A stretch of 17,196 bases of DNA, from positions 1-17,196 of the forward strand of contig JAUWDF010000003.1 of the NCBI GenBank assembly GCA_030608925.1, written 5' to 3'. Origin of the DNA: Candidatus Bathyarchaeota archaeon (GTDB taxonomy: Archaea > Thermoproteota > Bathyarchaeia > Bathyarchaeales > SOJC01). The translations under genes and the position numbers were made by a program. Below the pieces are notes generated by a model, which was given only the letters and a program-made list of their open reading frames with translations, was not told where the DNA came from and did not search any database. Below, piece by piece: positions 1 through 6,830 of this stretch. The first letter of the stretch is position 1. Each line of letters opens with the position of its first letter.

Positions 1-142
1 CCTCCAATCTCTTCTTCAGCTTGCTGACCAGTTTTTCGCCTTGCTCCTTCAAGGGACGCAAGTCATGAGCAGCTTCTTTCCTAAGCCACAACTCAAACTT
101 GCTTAGAAGCACTTGGTCTTCCGAAATCACAAGCACATCCAT
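1..142 (-). CDS. Unrecognised charged helical protein (N-terminal part, cut by window edge)
   Basis: Reading the minus strand from an ATG at 142-140 gives 47 residues with no stop before the window edge. The protein begins MDVLVISEDQVLLSKFELW and continues as a lysine-, glutamate- and leucine-rich stretch that looks like one long amphipathic helix, perhaps the start of a coiled coil. A TATA-like box lies about 35 nt upstream of the ATG, which suits a short leader or leaderless transcript. It is divergent from acdB. I do not recognise the family and assign no function. The product continues to the left of the window, so its length and domains are unknown. Confidence 0.6.
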   Translation of the reverse strand, partial: MDVLVISEDQVLLSKFELWLRKEAAHDLRPLKEQGEKLVSKLKKRLE

Positions 143-172
143 AATGATGAGATAGCTCTAAGATAAGGAAAG

Positions 173-182
173 TTATTATTTA
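173..182 (-). promoter_or_regulatory. TATA-like box for the leftmost minus-strand gene
   Basis: Read on the minus strand this is TAAATAATAA. Its centre is about 35 nt upstream of the ATG at 142, so transcription should begin roughly 9 nt before the start codon. Position and base composition are the only evidence. Confidence 0.4.
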
Positions 183-195
183 GGTATTTCCGATT

Positions 196-225
196 CTCCA
201 AGACGCGCGCGCATTCTCCTTGGAG
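196..225. repeat. Inverted repeat with a CG-alternating tract in its loop
   Basis: CTCCAAG at 196-202 and CTTGGAG at 219-225 form a perfect 7-bp inverted repeat around a 16-nt loop. The loop contains nine alternating C and G bases (204-212). The heptamer ATTCTCC also occurs twice as a direct repeat (193-199 and 213-219). The element sits between two divergent promoters. It could be a stem-loop in an untranslated transcript, a protein-binding site, or a spot prone to Z-form DNA. Nothing in the sequence decides between these. Confidence 0.45.
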
Positions 226-291
226 CACACACATCGCACACGAGTTCTCGATTAAGCTTGTGCAAACTACTCTACTCGAGCAGCAATTAGG

Positions 292-301
292 CTAAATATT
301 T
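292..301 (+). promoter_or_regulatory. TATA-like box for the acdB operon
   Basis: CTAAATATTT is centred about 32 nt before the ATG at 329. Archaeal transcription usually begins about 26 nt from the box centre, which puts the transcript start within a few bases of the start codon and implies a nearly leaderless mRNA. No Shine-Dalgarno site precedes the ATG, which agrees. Confidence 0.5.
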
Positions 302-328
302 GAACCCAATTTATCTAGAAGTCAACTG

Positions 329-1096
329 ATGGTGACTATGCAAAGAGTTTCGGGAATTATAGCTCAAGCTGAAAAACAGAACAGAAGAAATCTGCTAGAG
401 AATGAAGCAAAATCCATTTGCCAAGAATATAACATACCAGTAACCGAATTCAGACTAGCTAGAACAGTAGAGGAAGCTATCTCCTGCTCAAAGGATATCG
501 GGTACCCTGTCGTTCTCAAAATCGTCTCACCAAACGTGATTCACAAATCTGATGTTGGCGGCGTCATCTTAAACCTGAAAACCGCGAAAGAAGTTGAAGA
601 GGGATACAAGACAATTCTCACTAACGTGAGAAAACTCCAACCAAACGCAGAAATAGTGGGAATTCTTGTGCAGGAAATGGCTCCTCAATCCACAGAAGTG
701 ATAGTAGGCGCTATCAAGGACAAGCAATTTGGACAAACCATAATGTTTGGCCTTGGCGGGATCTTCGTTGAAATCTTAAAGGATGTCTCCTTCCGCATTA
801 CACCTGTGACAAAGCAAGAAGCCAAAATTATGATCACTGAGATAAAAGCGTACGAAGTATTGAAAGGATACCGGAACCAACCTCCATCAGACATAGACGC
901 CATAGCAGAGATAATAACTAACACGTCAAAACTAGTAACGAATCATGAAGAGATAGAAGAGCTAGACCTAAACCCAATAATGACCTACGAAAAAGGAGCA
1001 AAAACAGTTGACGCAAGAATCCTACTGACGGACAATAATGACAACATGGATGATGCTCCAAGCAAGAGCAGAAACAAAGAAACCAAAACAAGATGA
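329..1096 (+). CDS. acdB: Acetyl-CoA synthetase (ADP-forming), beta subunit (ATP-grasp)
   Basis: This is the ATP-grasp subunit of the ADP-forming acyl-CoA synthetase, which turns acetyl-CoA, ADP and phosphate into acetate, CoA and ATP in the cytoplasm of acetate-producing archaea. Visible hallmarks are the SPNVIHKSDVGGV stretch (67-79), FGQTIMFGLGGIFVE (134-148) and ELDLNP (211-216). H72 lies in the stretch where this family carries a phosphate-transferring histidine in the beta subunit. The 255 residues match a free beta subunit plus a charged tail of about 20 residues (NNDNMDD..., from about 236) that looks dispensable. The enzyme also needs an alpha subunit (CoA-binding and ligase domains), and none is encoded in this window. 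An in-frame ATG at 338 is an alternative start. The gene is the first of a two-gene operon. The substrate could be another acyl-CoA, since paralogues differ in specificity. Confidence 0.9.
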   Translation: MVTMQRVSGIIAQAEKQNRRNLLENEAKSICQEYNIPVTEFRLARTVEEAISCSKDIGYPVVLKIVSPNVIHKSDVGGVILNLKTAKEVEEGYKTILTNVRKLQPNAEIVGILVQEMAPQSTEVIVGAIKDKQFGQTIMFGLGGIFVEILKDVSFRITPVTKQEAKIMITEIKAYEVLKGYRNQPPSDIDAIAEIITNTSKLVTNHEEIEELDLNPIMTYEKGAKTVDARILLTDNNDNMDDAPSKSRNKETKTR

Positions 1097-1099
1097 GGT
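1095..1099 (+). promoter_or_regulatory. Shine-Dalgarno site that fixes the GTG start of the coiled-coil gene
   Basis: GAGGT lies 6 nt before the GTG at 1106 and overlaps the TGA stop of acdB (1094-1096). It supports the non-ATG start and shows that the two genes are read from one mRNA, probably with coupled translation. Confidence 0.65.
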
Positions 1100-1105
1100 T
1101 CGAGA

Positions 1106-1969
1106 GTGCCAGAAGATACCAAGCAAAAAATTCAAAAACTAAACCAAAAACTAGCCACACTCAAGAAAAAACAAGATCCCTTCAATGAGGAAGCAAGACA
1201 ATGGGCACGTAAAAGAGACAAGATCCATAAACAAACTAAAGACCTCCTGTCAGATGTTATGACAATCAAAGCCCGCAGAGATCTAGATAATGCCAAAGTA
1301 AAAACACTAAAGAATCAGAGAAACTTCACAAGAAATCTCGTAAACATAAAAATCACTGAGATAAAACAGCTCAGGGAAGACCTTAAGATTCTAGAAGCTA
1401 AACAACCACGTCGAAACATTGAAACAATAAGGACAGATCTAGAGAAAATTGAATGGGAAATCCAAACAACATCTTTAACTCTTCAAGAAGAAAGACCTCT
1501 GGTTAAGCGAGCGAATGAACTCCAAAAAAAGCTAAACATTTACCAGCAAATATTCGATAAAAGGACGCAGATTTCAAAGCTGCAGCAAACAATAGAAAAA
1601 ATGAACGAAGAAGCAGGAGCTGCACACAAACAACTTTCAGATCTAGCACTACGAAGCCAAGAGTTCCATGATAAAATGCAGACTCTTCTGAGCAAAGTAA
1701 ATGAAATGAAGCCAGAAGCAAATGAGTATCATAAGAATTTTCTTCTGAATAAGCAAAGATCACAAAAGATTCAAGAAAATTGTCTTGAAGTGGAAGCAAA
1801 GATCCAAGCAACAAGAAAGAAAATGCAAGAAAAAGAAGAAAAGGACCGGCTAAAACAACATAAAGCGAGACTAAGAAAGCTAAGGGGACAGGCACAAAAA
1901 AAGTTGGACGAAGGTGGCAAACTTACTTTAGAGGAATTCAAACTCCTATCAGCAGAAGAGAAGACTTAA
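1106..1969 (+). CDS. Archaeal coiled-coil protein, COG1340-like
   Basis: The product is 287 residues, almost entirely charged and helical, rich in K, E, Q and L, with no signal peptide or membrane segment. Heptad-like spacing runs from about residue 5 to 260, and the protein ends in a short motif, GGKLTLEEFKLLSAEEK, after a basic stretch. That arrangement is what I recall of the archaeal COG1340 coiled-coil family, some members of which are mislabelled as phosphoserine phosphatases; no phosphatase motif is present here. The cellular role is not established. The GTG start is chosen because a Shine-Dalgarno site lies 6 nt upstream. Only 9 nt separate it from acdB, so the two genes are probably cotranscribed, an odd pairing with no obvious shared pathway. 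Unrelated coiled coils can resemble this family, so the family call is moderate. Confidence 0.7.
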   Translation: MPEDTKQKIQKLNQKLATLKKKQDPFNEEARQWARKRDKIHKQTKDLLSDVMTIKARRDLDNAKVKTLKNQRNFTRNLVNIKITEIKQLREDLKILEAKQPRRNIETIRTDLEKIEWEIQTTSLTLQEERPLVKRANELQKKLNIYQQIFDKRTQISKLQQTIEKMNEEAGAAHKQLSDLALRSQEFHDKMQTLLSKVNEMKPEANEYHKNFLLNKQRSQKIQENCLEVEAKIQATRKKMQEKEEKDRLKQHKARLRKLRGQAQKKLDEGGKLTLEEFKLLSAEEKT

Positions 1970-2000
1970 TTCTCAAACCTACAACATAATGATTCGTAAT

Positions 2001-2011
2001 CGCGCGCGCGC
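2001..2011. repeat. Alternating CG tract
   Basis: Eleven bases alternate C and G in otherwise AT-rich noncoding DNA. This is the longest of three such tracts in the window; the others are at 204-212 and 12105-12112. Its right end overlaps a 6-bp inverted repeat, CGCCAC (2009-2014) with GTGGCG (2034-2039). All three tracts lie outside genes. Confidence 0.6.
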
Positions 2012-2047
2012 CACCTCGCCAATCGTGGGCTTTGTGGCGGAGTTTCA

Positions 2048-2140
2048 ATACGGGAAGACTTTGGGTATGATGACTTGTCAGATGAAGAGAAGGATCTATA
2101 CTACCTGAAGGCTCTAAGGCGTAAAATGATGGGCTACTAG
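2048..2140 (+). pseudogene. Protein-like ORF without a canonical start (remnant or microprotein)
   Basis: The frame ending in the TAG at 2138-2140 reads REDFGYDDLSDEEKDL from 2051 and then YYLKALRRKMMGY. It has an acidic first half and a basic helical tail, much more protein-like than random noncoding DNA. The frame is open from 2000 but has no ATG, GTG or TTG before the acidic part; TTG first appears at 2075. An ATA at 2048 stands where a start would be expected, 5 nt after GGAG (2039-2042). Either a start codon was lost (a broken gene), an unusual start is used, or this is the tail of a decayed longer gene. I do not recognise the sequence. Confidence 0.3.
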
Positions 2141-2292
2141 AAATTGTCTCGAATGGTTGACTAGAAAGCCTAGATGTTTTCACTATTTAACCCTATCAAC
2201 ACTGGACAAAATCCATGATTCATGCAACGCGCTCTGGGGCTAAGCACTACTGTTGACAATTCGACATTGAGATTGCGACCGCACATTTATCC

Positions 2293-2299
2293 TTTTTTT
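2293..2299 (+). terminator. Possible T-tract terminator
   Basis: Seven consecutive T residues follow AT-rich sequence. Archaeal RNA polymerase commonly stops at such runs. It could end a transcript coming from the acdB operon or from the short ORF ending at 2140. No strong stem precedes it. Confidence 0.25.
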
Positions 2300-2344
2300 C
2301 TCATCTAATGAGAGCTTCCATGTTTTCTTGTTTCTATTCTTGAG

Positions 2345-2353
2345 TATAAAAAA
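2345..2353 (+). promoter_or_regulatory. Strong TATA-like box
   Basis: TATAAAAAA is among the best TATA matches in the window. A start about 26 nt downstream of its centre falls near 2375, leaving a leader of about 17 nt before the 34-codon ORF at 2392. It could equally drive a noncoding RNA or a long leader for the DUF373 gene. Confidence 0.4.
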
Positions 2354-2391
2354 CCAAGAAAAAGGTCCCTGTGTAGTGTGGAAAAGCCTAA

Positions 2392-2496
2392 ATGACGAAG
2401 GAAGTGGATAGTGTAATTATAGCAGAACTTCCTGAGTCACTCTCAATCAAACGTAAAGCTCTTTTCAACATGGTTTTCTATCTAGAAAGTACCTAA
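2392..2496 (+). CDS. Possible 34-residue small protein
   Basis: An ATG-started ORF of 34 codons, beginning MTKEVDSVIIAELPESLSIK and ending NMVFYLEST, sits about 45 nt downstream of a good TATA-like box and 82 nt before the DUF373 gene. Composition is protein-like, with a charged N-terminus and a short hydrophobic C-terminal helix, but a random ORF of this size is common. No clear Shine-Dalgarno site is visible. It could be a leader peptide, a small protein or chance. Confidence 0.3.
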   Translation: MTKEVDSVIIAELPESLSIKRKALFNMVFYLEST

Positions 2497-2578
2497 CTCT
2501 TATACTATACACTAAGCTACTTATCTATAGGGCGTTGAGTTAAAGAGCGAGAAGTGGCGAAGAAAAGGAAGTTTTTCG

Positions 2579-3766
2579 ATGGAAACACATGGAAAAGAAG
2601 AAAAACTTCTAGTTTTATGTGTTGACCGAGATGGTGACATTGGTGATAAGACTGAAGAGAAGACCCCGATCCTGGGAAGAAAGAAAAATCTTGATGCAGC
2701 AGTTTCCTTGGCCCTAAAAGATCCAGAGGAACCAGATGCCAACGCTATGTTTGAAGCCATACGGATATTTGATCAGTTGAAAAAACAGAACCAACCAAAA
2801 GAGGTTCTCCAAATTGCTACAATATCCGGATCACAACGCCTCGGTGTGGAAGCGGATAGAAAACTAGTCAGGGAATTAAATGATGTTTTAGAGAATTTCC
2901 AAGCTAACAACGTAATACTAGTAACCGATGGCTACTCAGATGAAGCAGTCTTACCCCTTGTTGAATCCAGGGTACCTGTAACATCCATACGGAGAATTGT
3001 CATGAAACATAGCGATTCGATAGAAGAAACTGCAGCGGTATTAGGTAAGTATCTGAGGATGCTAGCAGAAAACCCTCGCTATTCAAGACTAGCTCTAGGA
3101 ATCCCCGGGCTTCTTTTAATAATCTTGGCAATTATGTTTCTTGGCGGTTGGGAGTACCAGATAGGCATAGCCTTCTTGATAGTTCTTGGGGCGTACCTTC
3201 TTGTGAAGGGATTTGGCTTCGACAAAGTGACTATGCAGTTTATTAAATGGCTCCAGGAATATGAGCCACCATCGCTTCCTGTGCAGATTGCTGGATTTGC
3301 CTTTATTGCAGGGGTAATAGCAACATCTATAGGAATATTCCTGGGGGCAAATGGAGCTCTTTCAAGCCTTGAAACTATTCCCACAGTACTGGAAGAATGG
3401 ATAAGCTTACTACCGATGCTCACAGGGCAATTCATAAAACAGAGCATATATCTAATAGTGTTTGGCGTGTGCGCAGCACTATCTGGAAGAGCTATTAAGT
3501 GGTACTTCGAAAGGGATATAAGACTTCTCCGTACTCTGGTGGCTATCGTGGTGATTGCATGGTCATCACAAATTTTTTGGGAAGCGTCCAGCATTCTTAT
3601 TGATCCGACCATTGGCTTGATTGGTGGCGGGGAGCTTGTATTCGCCATATTCATTGGTATACTATTTGCAATCGCAACATCTCTCGTAGCCCTAGTGATC
3701 AACCTTAGATATGGCTCATTCTTCAAGAGAAGAAAGAAACGAACCGAAGAATTTGAGCAAAGCTAA
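2579..3766 (+). CDS. DUF373 family integral membrane protein
   Basis: The 395-residue product starts with a soluble domain (about 9-155) carrying the conserved opening LLVLCVDRDGDIG, then PILGRKKNLDAA, LKDPEEPDANAMFEAI, IATISGSQRLGVEADRKL and NVILVTDGYSDEAVLP. Several hydrophobic segments follow, at about 172-189, 192-209, 236-256, 318-336 and 353-376, with a weaker one near 288-304. A basic tail (FFKRRKKR) suggests a cytoplasmic C-terminus. This layout matches DUF373, a mostly archaeal family of unknown function; the acidic DRDGD motif hints at metal or nucleotide binding, but that is inference. ATG 2579 is used because the in-frame codons back to a stop at 2528 contain no ATG, GTG or TTG. 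A long antisense reading frame inside the gene is a shadow. Confidence 0.85.
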   Translation: METHGKEEKLLVLCVDRDGDIGDKTEEKTPILGRKKNLDAAVSLALKDPEEPDANAMFEAIRIFDQLKKQNQPKEVLQIATISGSQRLGVEADRKLVRELNDVLENFQANNVILVTDGYSDEAVLPLVESRVPVTSIRRIVMKHSDSIEETAAVLGKYLRMLAENPRYSRLALGIPGLLLIILAIMFLGGWEYQIGIAFLIVLGAYLLVKGFGFDKVTMQFIKWLQEYEPPSLPVQIAGFAFIAGVIATSIGIFLGANGALSSLETIPTVLEEWISLLPMLTGQFIKQSIYLIVFGVCAALSGRAIKWYFERDIRLLRTLVAIVVIAWSSQIFWEASSILIDPTIGLIGGGELVFAIFIGILFAIATSLVALVINLRYGSFFKRRKKRTEEFEQS

Positions 3767-3821
3767 TACAACAGATGTTTTTGACAGTATACATAAAGAT
3801 CTAACACCGAGTAAGTTTAAA

Positions 3822-3837
3822 AGAAGCGATTGCTTCT
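3822..3837 (+). repeat. Small perfect hairpin upstream of uppS
   Basis: AGAAGC and GCTTCT form a 6-bp stem around the loop GATT, just downstream of a TATA-like TTTAAAA (about 3815-3821). If transcription starts near 3843, the hairpin is in the promoter rather than the mRNA, so it would be an operator-like site. It may also be chance. Confidence 0.3.
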
Positions 3838-3906
3838 CTACCGGAGACGCTCAATCATGTGTGTGGACGTGCTCTGGAAGACACTAGACAGTGAGGATTT
3901 CCATTT

Positions 3907-4686
3907 ATGTTAAAAGGTCTACTTTCAGCAATTGGCGCTTACAAGCTTTATGAGCGATGGCTTTGGAACCAGATAAAAAATGAAAAGATGCCCGAGCATA
4001 TAGCTATAATTCTAGATGGCAATAGGCGCTGGGCATCAGGGCGATTGTACGAGTCATGGATTGGCCATAAATATGGAGCCGAACGCGCCAGCCAGCTGCT
4101 TGACTGGTGCTTGGATCTAGGCGTGAGATGTGTGACTCTCTACTCATTTTCAACTGAGAATTTCGATCGAACTGAACGAGAAGTTGAAGAGATACTGTTT
4201 CTCGTTGAGCAGAAACTATTAGAAATCCTAACTGATGAACGCATCCGCGCAAATGAAGTGCGAGTCAAAGTTATTGGAAGAACCGGTCTCCTCCCAAAGA
4301 GATTACAGGAGCTAATCCGAAAAGTAGAGGATCTGACTAAAACATATGACAAGCAGTTCTTGACCGTAGCGTTGGCTTATGGAGGACGCGCTGAGATTGT
4401 TGATGCCACGAAAAAAATCGCGGAAAAAGTAGTAAAAGGCGAACTTCAAATAGATAAAATCGATGAAGACGTCTTTGAGAAGTCTTTGTATACAAGCCAT
4501 GTGCCAAAAGATCCAGATTTAATCATTCGAACTAGTGGAGAAGAACGGCTGAGTGGATTTTTACTCTGGCAGAGTGCTTACAGCGAGTTATGTTTCTTAG
4601 ATGTCCACTGGCCAGATTTTCGACGTATCGATTTGCTTCGAGCTGTGAGGACTTATCAGCATCGTAAACGTAGGTTTGGAAAGTAG
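3907..4686 (+). CDS. uppS: Cis-prenyltransferase (polyprenyl diphosphate synthase)
   Basis: This enzyme adds isopentenyl diphosphate units in cis to an allylic primer to make the long polyprenyl diphosphate that archaea use as the lipid carrier for N-glycosylation. The UPP synthase signature is complete: HIAIILDGNRRWA (31-43) with catalytic D37, SFSTENFDR (80-88), LAYGGRAEIVDA (156-167), and the C-terminal DLIIRTSGEERLSGFLLWQS (204-223) followed by YSELCF and WPDF. The length of 259 residues is normal. An amphipathic N-terminal segment (about 1-24) precedes the core, as in archaeal homologues, which supports ATG 3907. A GAGG lies 10 nt upstream. The gene converges on purB with a 7-nt gap. The short leader contains an 18-codon ORF (3857-3913) whose stop overlaps the uppS start region. 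Confidence 0.93.
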   Translation: MLKGLLSAIGAYKLYERWLWNQIKNEKMPEHIAIILDGNRRWASGRLYESWIGHKYGAERASQLLDWCLDLGVRCVTLYSFSTENFDRTEREVEEILFLVEQKLLEILTDERIRANEVRVKVIGRTGLLPKRLQELIRKVEDLTKTYDKQFLTVALAYGGRAEIVDATKKIAEKVVKGELQIDKIDEDVFEKSLYTSHVPKDPDLIIRTSGEERLSGFLLWQSAYSELCFLDVHWPDFRRIDLLRAVRTYQHRKRRFGK

Positions 4687-4693
4687 CTACTCT

Positions 4694-6052
4694 TTAACCT
4701 CTAGCTTCTCTCTCGTGTTTAGTCTTCTTTATCATCAATTCCACTTGTGTTACGGCTGTTCCCAAGTATTTCTCTGGTTTGAGAGCATTGTCAATATCTT
4801 GAGATGTTAAAAACGCCTGAATCCCGCTATTCTTAGACAAAATTTCTTTGAAGGATCTGTTCTCTCGCTCGCTGTCGATTGTCAGTTTTCTGAGAAGTTC
4901 ATGTGCTTCTTGACGGTTCATACCTCTCTCAATAAGCCATGTCATAACAGACTCAGACATTGTCCGTCCTTTAGTAATCTTCAAGTTCTCCCGCATCCGG
5001 TTTTTATCCACAAGTAGATCCCTTAAAATTTTGATCATCAAGTATATCATGTAATCAACCAGAATACAACCCTCAGGAATAATGAAACGTTCCGCTGAAG
5101 ACTGAGTCAAATCTCTCTCATGCCAAGTTACAACATTTTCAAGGGCAGGAATGACTAGTCCCCTTACAACTTTTGCCAGCCCGCAGATTCGCTCGCATAT
5201 TTCGGGATTTCGTTTATGTGGCATTGTAGAGCTACCAACTTGTTTCTCGACTTCAAAAGCCTCAAACAATTCGCCAATCTCGGGTCTCTGTAACTCACGA
5301 ATCTCCCATGCCATGTTATCCAGTGAAGAAGCAACCAAGGACAGAAGGCAAACAAATTCCGCGTGGCGATCCCGTGCCACAATTTGAGTGGATATGTCTG
5401 CTTGCTTAACGCCCAAGCGCTCCATAACAAGTTCCTGAATTTCAAAAGCATGCCTACCCATGCCAGCCTGAGTTCCGACAGCGCCTGTCATTTTTCCAAC
5501 CAACAAGCGTCTACTGACTTCCTGCAATCGCCAAATATTTCGGGCATTTGCCCTCATCCATATAGAAAACTTAAAACCTAGAGTCGTGGGCAAAGCATGC
5601 TGACCATGAGTTCTGCCAATCATGATTACACCTTTATACTTTTCTGCTTTTTCAATCAATATCTCTTCCAAAGTGGAAAGTCTCTGCTGGATAATCGCCA
5701 AAGCATCTTTGAGCTGAAGAGCTGTTGCAGTGTCGACAATATCATAGCTTGTTGCACCCAAATGAACAAACGCCCCACTTGAGCCACTTTGCTCAGCTAA
5801 AGCTCTAACAAGCGAGGCTACATCGTGTTTAACTTTGAGTTCAATTTCCTTTATTCGCTCAAGCTTTACGTATCGAGTGGAAGCTTTTTCACTAATTGTC
5901 TCGGCATCCTTTTTTGGGATATTGCCAACTTCCGCATGAGCCCATGCGAGAGCAGCTTCAACATCCAGCATTCTTTGCACCCTGTTTTCCTCATCGAAAA
6001 CTTTCTTCATCTCCTTGGTGCCATAACGCCCCGTATCAATAGGAAGAATCAC
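4694..6052 (-). CDS. purB: Adenylosuccinate lyase
   Basis: PurB splits fumarate from SAICAR in purine synthesis and from adenylosuccinate in AMP synthesis, as a cytoplasmic homotetramer. The 452 residues show the superfamily motifs in order: KHDVAS (75-80), HLGATSYDIVDTA (97-109), GRTHGQHALP (146-155) with the catalytic-region H149, and the fumarate lyase signature GSSTMPHKRNP (273-283) on the flexible loop that carries the catalytic serine. SAERF and the typical ASL C-terminal helices follow. MILPIDTGRYGTKEM at the N-terminus is typical of PurB rather than argininosuccinate lyase or fumarase. The start is GTG (6052-6050). A TATA-like box lies about 28 nt upstream, so the leader is very short. 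The gene converges on uppS. Confidence 0.95.
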   Translation of the reverse strand: MILPIDTGRYGTKEMKKVFDEENRVQRMLDVEAALAWAHAEVGNIPKKDAETISEKASTRYVKLERIKEIELKVKHDVASLVRALAEQSGSSGAFVHLGATSYDIVDTATALQLKDALAIIQQRLSTLEEILIEKAEKYKGVIMIGRTHGQHALPTTLGFKFSIWMRANARNIWRLQEVSRRLLVGKMTGAVGTQAGMGRHAFEIQELVMERLGVKQADISTQIVARDRHAEFVCLLSLVASSLDNMAWEIRELQRPEIGELFEAFEVEKQVGSSTMPHKRNPEICERICGLAKVVRGLVIPALENVVTWHERDLTQSSAERFIIPEGCILVDYMIYLMIKILRDLLVDKNRMRENLKITKGRTMSESVMTWLIERGMNRQEAHELLRKLTIDSERENRSFKEILSKNSGIQAFLTSQDIDNALKPEKYLGTAVTQVELMIKKTKHEREARG

Positions 6053-6073
6053 ACTTCAACACCATCTATATGT

Positions 6074-6086
6074 GGGATATTTTATG
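6074..6086 (-). promoter_or_regulatory. TATA-like box for purB
   Basis: Read on the minus strand this is CATAAAATATCCC, centred about 28 nt upstream of the GTG at 6052. A second AT-rich element, TTTAAA, lies just upstream of it. The predicted transcript starts almost at the start codon. Confidence 0.5.
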
Positions 6087-6269
6087 CTCTTTAAATGGGG
6101 GAGAAGAAATTAGTGTTTTGCCCTTCGATTGATCGAGTTCAACAGTAAAACTTCAATCAAGCTAAGATATTATCTGCTGATATGACCGTGATTCTATTTC
6201 TCAAACTGGAATCGATATCTATTGGTTGTGTACACGTAGAAACACATAATAGTATTGGAAGCCCAATAT

Positions 6270-6611
6270 ATGAGTATGAGCGGGAAGTGTTGTCCCCAGG
6301 CGCCGACTTGCTGTGATATGCGTGGTATGTTGTCTTTCCATATACTTTGGATTATCTCCAAGGGTCCTATGAGTGGACAAGAAATCTCAGAAGAACTGAG
6401 AAAACGAAGGGGAACCAAACCGACTGCTGGCACAATATACCCTCCGCTAAAAGATCTAAGGGAGAAAAAGCTCGTAAATATGGAAAAGAAAGGAAGAGAA
6501 ACTATCTACACCCTGACAGAAGACGGTAGAAAAGAACTTGATACGGCATGCACTTATTTCTGCAGTGTTTTTGGAGAAATTTACGAGAGCTGCACATATG
6601 AGAAAAAGTAG
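6270..6611 (+). CDS. PadR-family transcriptional regulator with cysteine-rich N-terminus
   Basis: This is a small winged-helix DNA-binding protein of 113 residues. The PadR core is clear: LSFHILWIISKGPMSGQEIS as helices 1-2, KPTAGTIYPPLKDLREKKLV as the recognition helix and start of the wing, and GRETIYTLTEDGRKEL as the wing and next helix. Before the core is a cysteine cluster, CCPQAPTCC (C7, C8, C14, C15), followed by DMRG, and the tail has C94, C98 and C108. Seven cysteines in such a small protein suggest metal binding or redox sensing, which is inference. I chose ATG 6270 over an in-frame TTG at 6255 because cysteine-type archaeal homologues begin close to this cluster and an AT-rich box sits about 22 nt upstream. 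It precedes the asparagine-synthetase-like operon on the same strand and could regulate it or itself. Confidence 0.85.
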   Translation: MSMSGKCCPQAPTCCDMRGMLSFHILWIISKGPMSGQEISEELRKRRGTKPTAGTIYPPLKDLREKKLVNMEKKGRETIYTLTEDGRKELDTACTYFCSVFGEIYESCTYEKK

Positions 6612-6770
6612 TTTAATTCTGTAGGTCTTAGAAACATGAATCTTAGGCGATTTTCTTAACAAACTTCATAGATCTGGAACTCTTGAACCTAAGTTTCAGT
6701 CACCATGGTATTAATCCACGCCTTCTTTCAAAGACGACAAATAAGATTCTTGAAGCCTGATTGAAACAAG

Positions 6771-6779
6771 CATTTTAAC
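6771..6779 (+). promoter_or_regulatory. Weak TATA-like box for the synthetase-deacetylase operon
   Basis: CATTTTAAC lies about 56 nt before the ATG at 6831, implying a leader of about 30 nt. The 219-nt gap between the padR gene and this operon has no gene of its own, so the operon probably has its own promoter here. The match is only fair. Confidence 0.3.
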
Positions 6780-6830
6780 CACGACGCAAACTATCATCCA
6801 AGTGGAAGAACAAGTCTAGGGGCATTCTGG

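Larger units (their letters stand above)
1970..2578. other. 609-nt gene-poor stretch
   Basis: No normal gene covers this stretch. From left to right it holds an 11-nt alternating CG tract (2001-2011), a short inverted repeat (2009-2039), a protein-like ORF without a canonical start (ending 2140), a featureless stretch to about 2286, a T-rich run (2293-2299), a strong TATA-like box (2345-2353), a 34-codon ORF (2392-2496), and AT-rich sequence that should contain the promoter of the DUF373 gene. I found no tRNA-like cloverleaf and no convincing C/D-box RNA. The left half may be a decayed gene. Confidence 0.6.

Noticed and set aside
2067..2107. Possible C/D-box small RNA (ATGATGA ... CTGA)
   Set aside because: The internal D' and C' boxes and guide spacing are missing, and the bases are better explained by a protein-like reading frame.
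3079..3726. A 215-codon open frame on the minus strand inside the DUF373 gene
   Set aside because: The plus-strand frame has clear DUF373 motifs and membrane helices over the same bases, and the antisense product shows no recognisable domain, so it is a shadow.
6228..6235. Palindrome GTGTACAC upstream of the PadR gene, possible operator
   Set aside because: An 8-bp palindrome is expected dozens of times in a window this size, it does not extend further, and it does not match the usual spaced PadR operator.
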